NCBI GenBank assembly: GCA_017885175.1
Contig: JAFNGP010000028.1
Coordinates: 1 to 5,247, forward strand
Direction of reading: 5' to 3'
DNA: 5,247 nucleotides
DNA from: a bacterium
GTDB taxonomy: Bacteria; Krumholzibacteriota; Krumholzibacteriia; Krumholzibacteriales; Krumholzibacteriaceae
The notes under the pieces are model-generated. The model was not told where the DNA came from. It made no database searches and saw only the letters and a program-made list of their open reading frames with translations. A program made the position numbers and the translations under genes. This document shows positions 1 to 4,779 of the stretch, piece after piece. The first letter of the stretch is position 1; each line of letters begins with the position of its first letter.

Positions 1-110
1 TCGATGTCGGCGGAACCGCATGAGGGGCACGCGACCTCCTGGGCCGCGCTCATGACGAGCTCCTCGAAGAGCCTGCCGCATTTTCCGCATTCATATTCGA
101 ATATGGGCAT
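1..110 (-). CDS. FmdB-family zinc-ribbon protein, N-terminal part (cut by window edge)
   Basis: Only the first 36 codons are in the window; the C-terminus lies beyond position 1. The protein opens MPIFEYECGKCGRLFEEL, the hallmark start of the FmdB/CxxC zinc-ribbon family (usually MPIYEYxCxxCG). Two CxxC knuckles are visible, Cys8/Cys11 and Cys28/Cys31, which would bind one zinc ion. Family members are small cytoplasmic proteins called putative regulators, and their molecular role is poorly defined. The ATG at 110 is chosen because it gives the canonical MPI start; a GTG three codons upstream is possible but less likely. A weak purine-rich stretch (GAAG/GTGAG) precedes it, with no strong Shine-Dalgarno. 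It is the last visible gene of the leftward operon headed by the ArsR repressor, so it is probably under that repressor's control. Family assignment is secure; function is not. Confidence 0.85.
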   Translation of the reverse strand, partial: MPIFEYECGKCGRLFEELVMSAAQEVACPSCGSADI

Positions 111-115
111 CGCGC

Positions 116-190
116 TCACTTCTTCGTTTCGGCGTCCGTGTCGCGTTCATTCTTTGCGGATCGGTCCCCGATCCCGCATGTTTGCGACAT
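116..190 (-). CDS. possible 24-residue hydrophilic small ORF between miniprotein and FmdB gene
   Basis: The miniprotein stop codon is followed directly by an ATG (junction TGAATG), opening a 24-codon ORF that starts MSQTCGIGDR and ends in DAETKK. Its TGA (116-118) lies five bases before the FmdB start, so it would fill the gap between the two genes almost exactly. That spacing suggests reinitiation and translational coupling. The peptide is charged and polar with one Cys and resembles no family I know. There is no Shine-Dalgarno. It may simply be the spacer between two genes, because an ORF of this length is expected by chance. Confidence 0.25.
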   Translation of the reverse strand: MSQTCGIGDRSAKNERDTDAETKK

Positions 191-271
191 TCAGGTGGGC
201 ACGCCGAGCCGGGGGAGGACGAACTTCATGACGACGATCCATACCGCGAGAAATATCAGAACCTTGATCAT
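191..271 (-). CDS. 26-residue single-span membrane miniprotein
   Basis: The ORF starts at the ATG at 271, which overlaps the ArsR stop codon in the form ATGA, and ends at TGA 191-193. The product is 26 residues: Met-Ile-Lys, then a run of about 16 hydrophobic residues (VLIFLAVWIVVM, Lys16, FVL), then a short tail PRLGVPT. This is enough for one transmembrane helix with very short flanks. The four-base stop/start overlap, the sharply hydrophobic composition and the position inside a tight operon argue for a real gene that gene finders would normally miss. Translation is probably coupled to the repressor; a GAGAG lies close upstream. I recognise no family. It may be a membrane-bound partner or small regulator, but that is a guess. 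A longer in-frame start upstream at 376 runs antiparallel to nothing but overlaps the ArsR coding region and is not favoured. Confidence 0.6.
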   Translation of the reverse strand: MIKVLIFLAVWIVVMKFVLPRLGVPT

Positions 272-636
272 GTCTCTCGACCGGCCTTTCGCGCGGGTTT
301 CCGGTTCAAAAAGCGGGCGAGCTCGCGCTTCTCGTCCGCCGCATTTTCCCGTATCGACCTGCAGATGATCGCGCATATCTCCTCGCTCATTCCGTTCGAA
401 AGACGGTAGAACACGTTTCGGCGATCCCTGCGGGCGAGCACGAATCCCTCTCCGAGCAGAATACGGAGGTGTTTCGAGACGTTCGCCTGGCCGAGACCGG
501 TTTCATCGACGAGCTCCGTCACGCACTTTTCGCCGGCGCAGAGACGCCGCAGCACGGACAGGCGGGATGCGTCGGCGAGCGCCTTGAGGCGCCTCGCCAC
601 GAGCTCGAACGGCATGGATTCTGAAGCGAACGTCAT
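268..636 (-). CDS. ArsR/SmtB-family winged-helix transcriptional repressor
   Basis: This is a 122-residue DNA-binding protein of the ArsR/SmtB family, which are dimeric cytoplasmic repressors released by metals, metalloids or thiol oxidants. Visible parts are a leading helix with LADASRLSVLRRL (about 19-32), the helix-turn-helix from CVTELVDETGL through ANVSKHLRIL (about 38-60), the wing with GFVLARRDRRNVFYRLSN (about 64-81) and a C-terminal helix EEICAIICRSI. Four cysteines occur as two pairs, Cys33/Cys38 and Cys88/Cys92. Cys38 falls roughly where the ELCVCDL metal site sits in ArsR, but the second Cys of that motif is Thr here. I chose the ATG at 636 because AAAGG lies seven bases upstream; the ATG at 654 would add six residues and sits inside the operator. 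The gene heads the leftward operon and very likely represses itself and the downstream genes. The effector is unknown. Confidence 0.92.
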   Translation of the reverse strand: MTFASESMPFELVARRLKALADASRLSVLRRLCAGEKCVTELVDETGLGQANVSKHLRILLGEGFVLARRDRRNVFYRLSNGMSEEICAIICRSIRENAADEKRELARFLNRKPARKAGRET

Positions 637-651
637 CAGGCCGCCTTTTAT

Positions 652-673
652 CATATACCTACATAATCATATG
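652..673. promoter_or_regulatory. 22-bp imperfect dyad, probable ArsR operator
   Basis: The arms CATAT and ATATG are separated by 12 bases, with partial symmetry inside (TA steps at matching positions). The dyad lies directly downstream of the -10 element and covers the expected transcription start (about 669) and the initial transcribed region. It is AT-rich in an otherwise GC-rich window. Adjacent at 674-684 is a short dyad GGTA-N3-TACC that overlaps the -10. ArsR/SmtB proteins commonly bind AT-rich 12-2-12-like dyads at this position. The assignment to this repressor is inference from position. Confidence 0.6.
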
Positions 674-675
674 GT

Positions 676-704
676 AATATACCGACATGCTGCGGCGATG
701 TCAA
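676..704 (-). promoter_or_regulatory. strong sigma70-type promoter of the ArsR operon
   Basis: On the minus strand a perfect -35 TTGACA (704-699) is followed after exactly 17 bases by -10 TATATT (681-676; five of six bases match TATAAT). Transcription would start near 669, giving a leader of about 33 bases that includes the operator dyad and the AAAGG ribosome site at about 644-648. It is one of the closest matches to consensus in the window, as expected for a promoter held in check by a repressor. Confidence 0.8.
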
Positions 705-765
705 GAAGAAGCCGCCCGGCCTTCCCTGGGCGCGAATCTCATCACGGCGTTCGATTTCTCGTTTC

Positions 766-2100
766 TCATATCTCGACTCGCTTCCAGCCGCCTTCCCTGA
801 ACTTCCAGGCCATAGCGCCGGCGAAGCAGACGATATAGAGATAGATCGCGCACCACGCGGCGAGAAGTCCCGCATGAAATATCTCCACCGCCGCGTAGGT
901 GAACGGGACGAGGACGCCCCCCATGCACGCCATCTCGGCGATCATCACGTAGAGAGTGCTGCCGGTGCCCTGGAGCGTGCGGGAGAGGATGATGCCGACC
1001 GCGTCGATGAACTGGAACGCGCCGAGAAGCCTGAACGCGAGAGCCCCCTTCTCGATCGCCGCGAGATCGCTCGTGAAGACGCCCATGATCTCCCGGGGAA
1101 AGAAAACGAATGAAGCTCCGATGATCCCCATGAAGAGGGAGCCGATCGCGGCGGAATGCCAGCCGTATCGCGCGGCGAGGGCGGGACTGCGTTCCCCGAG
1201 GCTTCGGCCGACGAGGGTCGCGGAGACCGCTCCGATAGAGAGACCGATCATAAACGAGAAATCGAACGCCTTGATGATGATGTTGCTGATGGCGAGCTCG
1301 CCGACGCCGATCCTTCCGATGAGGCTCAGAAAAACGAGGAATCCGGCGATCGTCACGCTCTGGACGGCGCGGGGCCCCGATATCCTGATTATCTGAGCCA
1401 TGAGCGGCCTCGAGAGCCGCGCGCGGGGGAGGGAGGCCGGCAGCCGGCCCAGAATCCGGAAGCGAACGAGGTAGAGGTAAAAGAGAAGTCCGAGGGCCGT
1501 GCTGATCACCGACGCGATCGCCGCGCCCCGGACCTCGAGACGCGGGAATCCCGCGTTCCCGAAAATGAGGAGGTAGTTGAGAAGGATGTGGCAGCCGTTC
1601 ACCGCGACCGAAACGATCATGTCGATCTTGACGCGGGCGGCGCCGTATGCGAATCCGCCGAGCGCCATCATCGCGATGACGCAGAAAAGGCCGCCGAACC
1701 GGATGCTCATGTACGCGATCCCCTCGCGCGCGACGCTGGGGTCGGCCGCGAGCTTCGGGAAGATCCACGGGGAGAGAAGGCCGCCCGCGATCGAGACGGG
1801 GATCCCGACGGCGAGGGCGAGAGCGAACGTGTTGAGCGCGATTCGCGGGTATTCGTCGAAACGCTTCTCGCCGTGCCGCCGCGCCGTGATCGCCTGCGCG
1901 CCGACGCCGAGGGAGCCGAACGCGAGAACCGTGACGTGCAGGAAGAGCGAGCCGAGCCCGACCGCGGCGAGCGGGGCGATCCCGAGCCTGCCGACCATCG
2001 CCGTGTCCACGATCTGGAGCATCGTATGCGAGAGCATGCCGATCATGACCGGCCCGGAAAGCCTCACGATCTCTTTGTTCATTCGGTGGTCGATGTTCAT
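766..2100 (-). CDS. MATE-family multidrug/cation exporter (NorM/DinF-like)
   Basis: This is a 444-residue inner-membrane antiporter of the MATE family, which exports cationic drugs and metabolites in exchange for Na+ or H+. The length fits the usual 440-460 residues and twelve hydrophobic spans. The first helix carries the family signature LQIVDTAMVGRLG with Asp32, the acidic residue conserved in NorM-type first helices. Also typical is the fifth-helix region RVKIDMIVSVAVNGCHILLNYLLIFG-like sequence, here about residues 160-185, and GRSLGE in the second half, the repeat of the GxRHGE-like loop after helix 2. The two halves are recognisably related. I chose the ATG at 2100, preceded by GGGA eight bases upstream; the alternative ATG at 2082 loses only MNIDHR. 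The much longer N-terminal extension that is open in frame runs through the divergent promoter and has no family match. Its promoter overlaps that of the rightward gene. Substrate is unknown. Confidence 0.93.
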   Translation of the reverse strand: MNIDHRMNKEIVRLSGPVMIGMLSHTMLQIVDTAMVGRLGIAPLAAVGLGSLFLHVTVLAFGSLGVGAQAITARRHGEKRFDEYPRIALNTFALALAVGIPVSIAGGLLSPWIFPKLAADPSVAREGIAYMSIRFGGLFCVIAMMALGGFAYGAARVKIDMIVSVAVNGCHILLNYLLIFGNAGFPRLEVRGAAIASVISTALGLLFYLYLVRFRILGRLPASLPRARLSRPLMAQIIRISGPRAVQSVTIAGFLVFLSLIGRIGVGELAISNIIIKAFDFSFMIGLSIGAVSATLVGRSLGERSPALAARYGWHSAAIGSLFMGIIGASFVFFPREIMGVFTSDLAAIEKGALAFRLLGAFQFIDAVGIILSRTLQGTGSTLYVMIAEMACMGGVLVPFTYAAVEIFHAGLLAAWCAIYLYIVCFAGAMAWKFREGGWKRVEI

Positions 2101-2123
2101 TCCGGCAGTCCCGCAAAATGTGT

Positions 2124-2151
2124 TTGAGAGCCTCGAAGATACGAATATACT
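2124..2151 (+). promoter_or_regulatory. promoter of the thioredoxin/beta-barrel gene
   Basis: On the plus strand -35 TTGAGA (2124-2129; five of six bases match) is followed after 16 bases by -10 TATACT (2146-2151; five of six). Transcription would start near 2158, giving a leader of about 43 bases that contains the AGGGAGG ribosome site. It is face to face with the MATE promoter and shares the ATATA core with it. Confidence 0.6.
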
Positions 2152-2172
2152 AGGGCGGCGCGCAACCTTCAA
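2144..2172 (-). promoter_or_regulatory. promoter of the MATE gene, overlapping the divergent promoter
   Basis: On the minus strand -35 TTGAAG (2172-2167; four of six bases match) is spaced 17 bases from -10 TATATT (2149-2144; five of six). The start would be near 2137, leaving a leader of about 37 bases before the ATG at 2100. The -10 shares four bases with the -10 of the rightward promoter, so RNA polymerase could probably not occupy both at once. Confidence 0.55.
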
Positions 2173-2200
2173 CGTGGAACGGAGCAGGGAGGCGGCGTTC

Positions 2201-4186
2201 ATGAATGCACGGCTTCTTCCGGGCGCCGCGATCGCGATCGCGGCGAGCATGTTCGCGGGATCGCCCGCCTTCGCCCTCGATCCGGGGCAACCGGCGCCCC
2301 GGTTCGATCTGCCGCTCATCGACGGCGCGGGGAGCGCGCTGTCGGACGAGCTTTTCTCGAAACACGAGTACACGTTCCTCGTTTTCTGGCGCTCGAGCTG
2401 CGCGCACTGCGCCGAGGCGCTCCTCGGATGCGAGCGTTTCTATCGAATATACGGCGGCGAGGACATCGCCGTTCTCGGGATCAACGCCGACGACCGCGAC
2501 CGGCTCGCGGCGCGGGGAGTGATCGAGTCGAACGGCATCACCTTTCCCCAGGCGCGGGATGCCGGAGGGACGGTGTCCGCGAGCTACGGCATCCCTTTCG
2601 AAACGTTCACGCTGTGCCTCGTCGGGAAGGGAGGCGCCGTTCTCGCGGCGCGATTCGACCCGGAGGGGGACACCGGCGCGGCGATGGAGGAGATGCTGCG
2701 GCAGGGGGAGAGACCGGCCGCGGCGGGCGGGGCGGCGGCGGATGCGCGCGGCGCATACGGCGCGCCCGAGGCGACCGGCTCATCCGGATCGCCGGCCGAG
2801 GCAGGAGCATTCTCCTATCACGGGCTCCAGCGCATCCGGTTTCTCGCGATCGATACGGGGGCGCACGACGAAGCCGTGGGGCTCTACGGCGAACCGGTTC
2901 AAGCAGGACGCAGCGTCCAGTACCGGCTCGAGGTCGAGGCTTCGAAACGACTCACGCGGCATCTGCGCGCCGGCGGGCTTCTTCGAATCTCGAACGAGGG
3001 ATCGAGAGTCCTCGAATCGGGGCCCGAATACTTCGGCTCGGAGTGGGGGAGCGCGTTCGCGGAGATCGAGGCGGCGCGCTTCCGCCTGAGGGTCGGGTAC
3101 TATTCTCTCGCCATGACGCCCCTCACCTTCATGCGCTGGGACTGGAACGACAGCCCGCGCGTCGGGGGGGACGCGGGCTGCGGATGCGGAGGTCCCGCCG
3201 CGGGGGCGCTCCTCGTCGAGAGCCTCGAGGAGCTCGGTCCCGATCTCACCGTCGAGGGGGCGCTCGCCGCATATAGCGTCGCGGGCGTCGAAGCGATCGC
3301 GTTCTACGCGATGCCGCGCAGGGCTCTCGAGACGAGCTATGCGGCGTACCGCTACGGAGACGTCGAACGTGCGCACTACAGCCAGGAGATCGCCGGGTTC
3401 GAGGCCCGGTGGCAGCGCCTCGACGGGCGCACAGGGCTCTTCTGGAAAGCGGGCCTCCATGCGATCATGAGCTTCGAGAACAAGCGCTCGGTCGATTTCG
3501 AGGGGCTCGAATATTTATCGGCCGATACATGGACGGATACATGGACCGTGAGCGCCACAGCCGAGGCGCCCCTTATCCGCTGCGCGCGTTTACGCGGCGA
3601 GATCATCGCCTTCAATCGAACCAACGAGAACGGTATCTTGACGGCGGATGGACTCGTGTCGGCGTCGCGGGAGGGGGGAGGGGGGCTCGGGGGAATCGCA
3701 ATCGAGAAATCGCCGCGCCTCGGTCTCGCGGTCGATTACGTGCGCCTCGCTCCCGATTTCTACACGCCGTTCGCGGCGCTTTCCTACGAGTCGAACGCGG
3801 AGGGGGTGCGGGCTTCGGGCCGCGCGCCGCTCTTCCATGATCGCATCCTGCTTTCACTCTTCTACAAGAGGCTTCGCGAGGCCGACGCCCCCGAAGACGG
3901 GCGCGGGCGCAAAGAGAGCTGGATCGCGGGCGCTTCGCTCGATTTCAACCTCAGGGGGGGCTTCGGCGCCGGCCTTGGCTGGCTCGATAGAAGAACGTGG
4001 CGCAGCGACGCCGGTTACTCGCTTGATACATTTCGCAGGGGAATCGTCGCGAGCGTCCGGCGCGACTTCGGAAAGGCCGGCGTTCTCAGGCTTCAGTACG
4101 AGCGGATACGGAACGAGGAACCGGCGCGGGGCATCTGGAACGATACGGCGGATCTGTACTCGCTCTATTCATCGATCCAGTTTTGA
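2201..4186 (+). CDS. exported thioredoxin (TlpA-like) domain fused to outer-membrane beta-barrel-like domain
   Basis: The product has 661 residues. Residues 1-25 form a signal peptide (MNARLL..., hydrophobic core, cleavage likely after SPAFA). Residues about 26-170 are a TlpA/redoxin-like thioredoxin fold: GQPAPRFDLPLIDG, then FLVFWRSSCAHC with Cys67/Cys70, then VLGINADD and YGIPFETFTLCLVGKGG. An Ala/Gly-rich linker follows (about 171-202). Residues about 203-661 show alternating polar/hydrophobic strands rich in aromatics and Gly, and end LYSSIQF; a final Phe is typical of barrels inserted by the BAM machinery. Within it are MTPLTFMRWDWND (about 305-317) and a CGCGG cluster (Cys327, Cys329). 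The ATG at 2201 is supported by AGGGAGG eight bases upstream and by the signal peptide; in-frame sequence further upstream crosses the promoter. The thioredoxin domain would sit in the periplasm. The position of the usual cis-proline looks like Thr135, with Pro132 displaced. I do not recognise the barrel subfamily, so substrate and partner are unknown. Confidence 0.85.
   Translation: MNARLLPGAAIAIAASMFAGSPAFALDPGQPAPRFDLPLIDGAGSALSDELFSKHEYTFLVFWRSSCAHCAEALLGCERFYRIYGGEDIAVLGINADDRDRLAARGVIESNGITFPQARDAGGTVSASYGIPFETFTLCLVGKGGAVLAARFDPEGDTGAAMEEMLRQGERPAAAGGAAADARGAYGAPEATGSSGSPAEAGAFSYHGLQRIRFLAIDTGAHDEAVGLYGEPVQAGRSVQYRLEVEASKRLTRHLRAGGLLRISNEGSRVLESGPEYFGSEWGSAFAEIEAARFRLRVGYYSLAMTPLTFMRWDWNDSPRVGGDAGCGCGGPAAGALLVESLEELGPDLTVEGALAAYSVAGVEAIAFYAMPRRALETSYAAYRYGDVERAHYSQEIAGFEARWQRLDGRTGLFWKAGLHAIMSFENKRSVDFEGLEYLSADTWTDTWTVSATAEAPLIRCARLRGEIIAFNRTNENGILTADGLVSASREGGGGLGGIAIEKSPRLGLAVDYVRLAPDFYTPFAALSYESNAEGVRASGRAPLFHDRILLSLFYKRLREADAPEDGRGRKESWIAGASLDFNLRGGFGAGLGWLDRRTWRSDAGYSLDTFRRGIVASVRRDFGKAGVLRLQYERIRNEEPARGIWNDTADLYSLYSSIQF
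3524..3547 (+). repeat. tandem 12-bp duplication inside the barrel gene
   Basis: Two adjacent 12-base units, GATACATGGACG and GATACATGGACC, are identical at 11 of 12 positions and in frame. They encode Asp-Thr-Trp-Thr twice (residues about 442-449), inside a predicted strand or turn of the barrel. This looks like a recent in-frame slippage duplication. Confidence 0.8.
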
Positions 4187-4209
4187 CATGAAGCGCGCGG
4201 TACGGATGC

Positions 4210-4731
4210 CTAGCGGAACAGGCTCTTGATCGATCCCCAGGTTTCGGCCTCGACGGCGGCCGCCGACGAGAAGAGGAACCAGTCGATCCATGCGTTGTTC
4301 TCTCCCGACACGAACACGAGCCTGAAAGTAAGCGGGGACTCGAACACCCTGACGACCCCACTCCCGGTGGGGTATAGAGCCGTGCCTCATTGGCCGCAAT
4401 AGCCCTTGCCGGTGTAGCTGATCTCGATCGTCTGGGGATCCTCCCCCCGAACGGGCATCGTGACCAGATGGAAGTGGTAGGGGACGTTCAGATTGCCCCA
4501 GCAGCGCAGCGTCGCCGTATAGGTTCCGAACGTCGCGGCGGCGACCTGGAACTCCGCCCACTCTCCCGCGTAATCGAGGCCGATGAGCGCTCCGCCCTCG
4601 CCGCGGATGCTCTCGGGCATGATGTTGTACGAGCTCGTGAAGTCCTCCGCCTGAACGGATACATCGACCCCGCGCGCGAGGGAGGGGGCGAGGATGAGAA
4701 CGGCGGCGGCGAGCGCGATGAGCTTCTTCAT
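4210..4731 (-). CDS. secreted CBM6-like protein with in-frame TGA; candidate selenoprotein
   Basis: Read through its TGA, this is a 173-codon exported protein ending at TAG 4210-4212. Residues 1-22 are a signal peptide (MKKLIALAAAVLILAPSLARG). The rest resembles a CBM6/CBM35-type beta-sandwich: VSVQAEDF, GLDYAGEWAEFQV, FGTYTATLRCWG, RLVFVSGENNAWIDWFLF. The tail is ETWGSIKSLFR. Codon 115 is TGA, in the context Tyr-Cys112-Gly-Gln-TGA-Gly, forming CxxU. Beyond it 49 of 58 codons end in G or C, and the fold's last strands and the NAWIDWF motif are present, so the downstream part is genuinely coding. A stop-based caller would end the gene at 4387 and lose the C-terminal third. A SECIS-like hairpin follows the TGA. 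The alternatives are a Trp codon mutated or misread as TGA (CBM6 domains often have a TGxWxxW motif near here) or a decaying gene. The start at 4731 fits a leaderless promoter. The ligand is unknown. Confidence 0.62.
4355..4373 (-). other. SECIS-like hairpin downstream of the in-frame TGA
   Basis: On the minus strand ACCCCAC (4373-4367), loop CGGGA (4366-4362) and GTGGGGT (4361-4355) form a perfect 7-bp stem. The stem begins 13 bases after the TGA and the loop begins 20 bases after it. The published bacterial SECIS model asks for a short stem-loop at about this distance with a G among the first two loop bases; here the second loop base is G. A weaker lower stem (GGCAC with GTGTT, including two G-U pairs) may extend it. 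No T-run follows, so it is not an intrinsic terminator. The role is inference. Confidence 0.5.
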
Positions 4732-4738
4732 GGCGGTA

Positions 4739-4767
4739 ATTGTACGGCAAAACGCGCGCCCTGTCAA
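4739..4767 (-). promoter_or_regulatory. near-consensus promoter of the CBM6-like gene, predicted leaderless
   Basis: On the minus strand a perfect -35 TTGACA (4767-4762), a 17-base spacer and -10 TACAAT (4744-4739; five of six bases match) lie immediately upstream of the ATG at 4731. Only seven bases separate the -10 from the ATG, so transcription should start at or one base before the start codon. No Shine-Dalgarno sequence is present, which fits a leaderless mRNA. Confidence 0.75.
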
Positions 4768-4776
4768 TGGCGGGCG
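4749..4776 (-). terminator. weak terminator-like hairpin after the transporter gene
   Basis: On the minus strand CGCCC (4776-4772) and GGGCG (4761-4757) form a 5-bp stem with a 10-base loop. CGCG and then TTTT (4752-4749) follow. The element begins three bases after the transporter stop codon. The stem is short and the T-run is separated from it, so it is a poor match to a strong intrinsic terminator. Its loop contains the -35 box of the next gene. Confidence 0.3.
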
Positions 4777-4779
4777 TCC

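Noticed and set aside
709..723. Small hairpin downstream of the MATE stop as a terminator
   Set aside because: Five base pairs with a bulge and no true T-run on the minus strand; too weak to call.
1156..2127. Long plus-strand ORF (323 residues) opposite the MATE gene
   Set aside because: Extremely charged Arg/Asp/Glu composition typical of an antisense shadow in GC-rich DNA.
1577..2200. 208-residue N-terminal extension of the thioredoxin/barrel gene
   Set aside because: It is antisense to the MATE gene and would bury the signal peptide; the ATG at 2201 has a strong ribosome site.
2228..2241. Overlapping GCGATCGC octamers resembling the cyanobacterial HIP1 repeat
   Set aside because: They fall in Ala-Ile-Ala-Ile codons of the signal peptide, occur only here, and nothing else suggests a cyanobacterium.
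2101..2373. 91-residue N-terminal extension of the MATE gene
   Set aside because: It crosses the divergent promoters and the signal peptide coding region of the opposite gene, and MATE proteins begin close to the VDTAMVG helix.
2428..3460. Long ORFs in other frames and on the opposite strand of the barrel gene
   Set aside because: Arg-rich shadow translations with no motifs or ribosome sites.
4187..4209. Shared terminator between the convergent barrel and CBM6-like genes
   Set aside because: Only 23 bases with no convincing stem or T-run.
4355..4389. A frameshift, rather than recoding, near the TGA
   Set aside because: The same frame is coding before and after the TGA, so no shift is needed; only a substitution or recoding fits.
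4169..4750. 193-residue minus-strand ORF covering the CBM6-like gene without a stop
   Set aside because: It is Arg/Gly/Pro-rich, lacks a signal peptide and any motif, and is the +1 shadow of the better-supported frame, which has a signal peptide and domain on both sides of the TGA.
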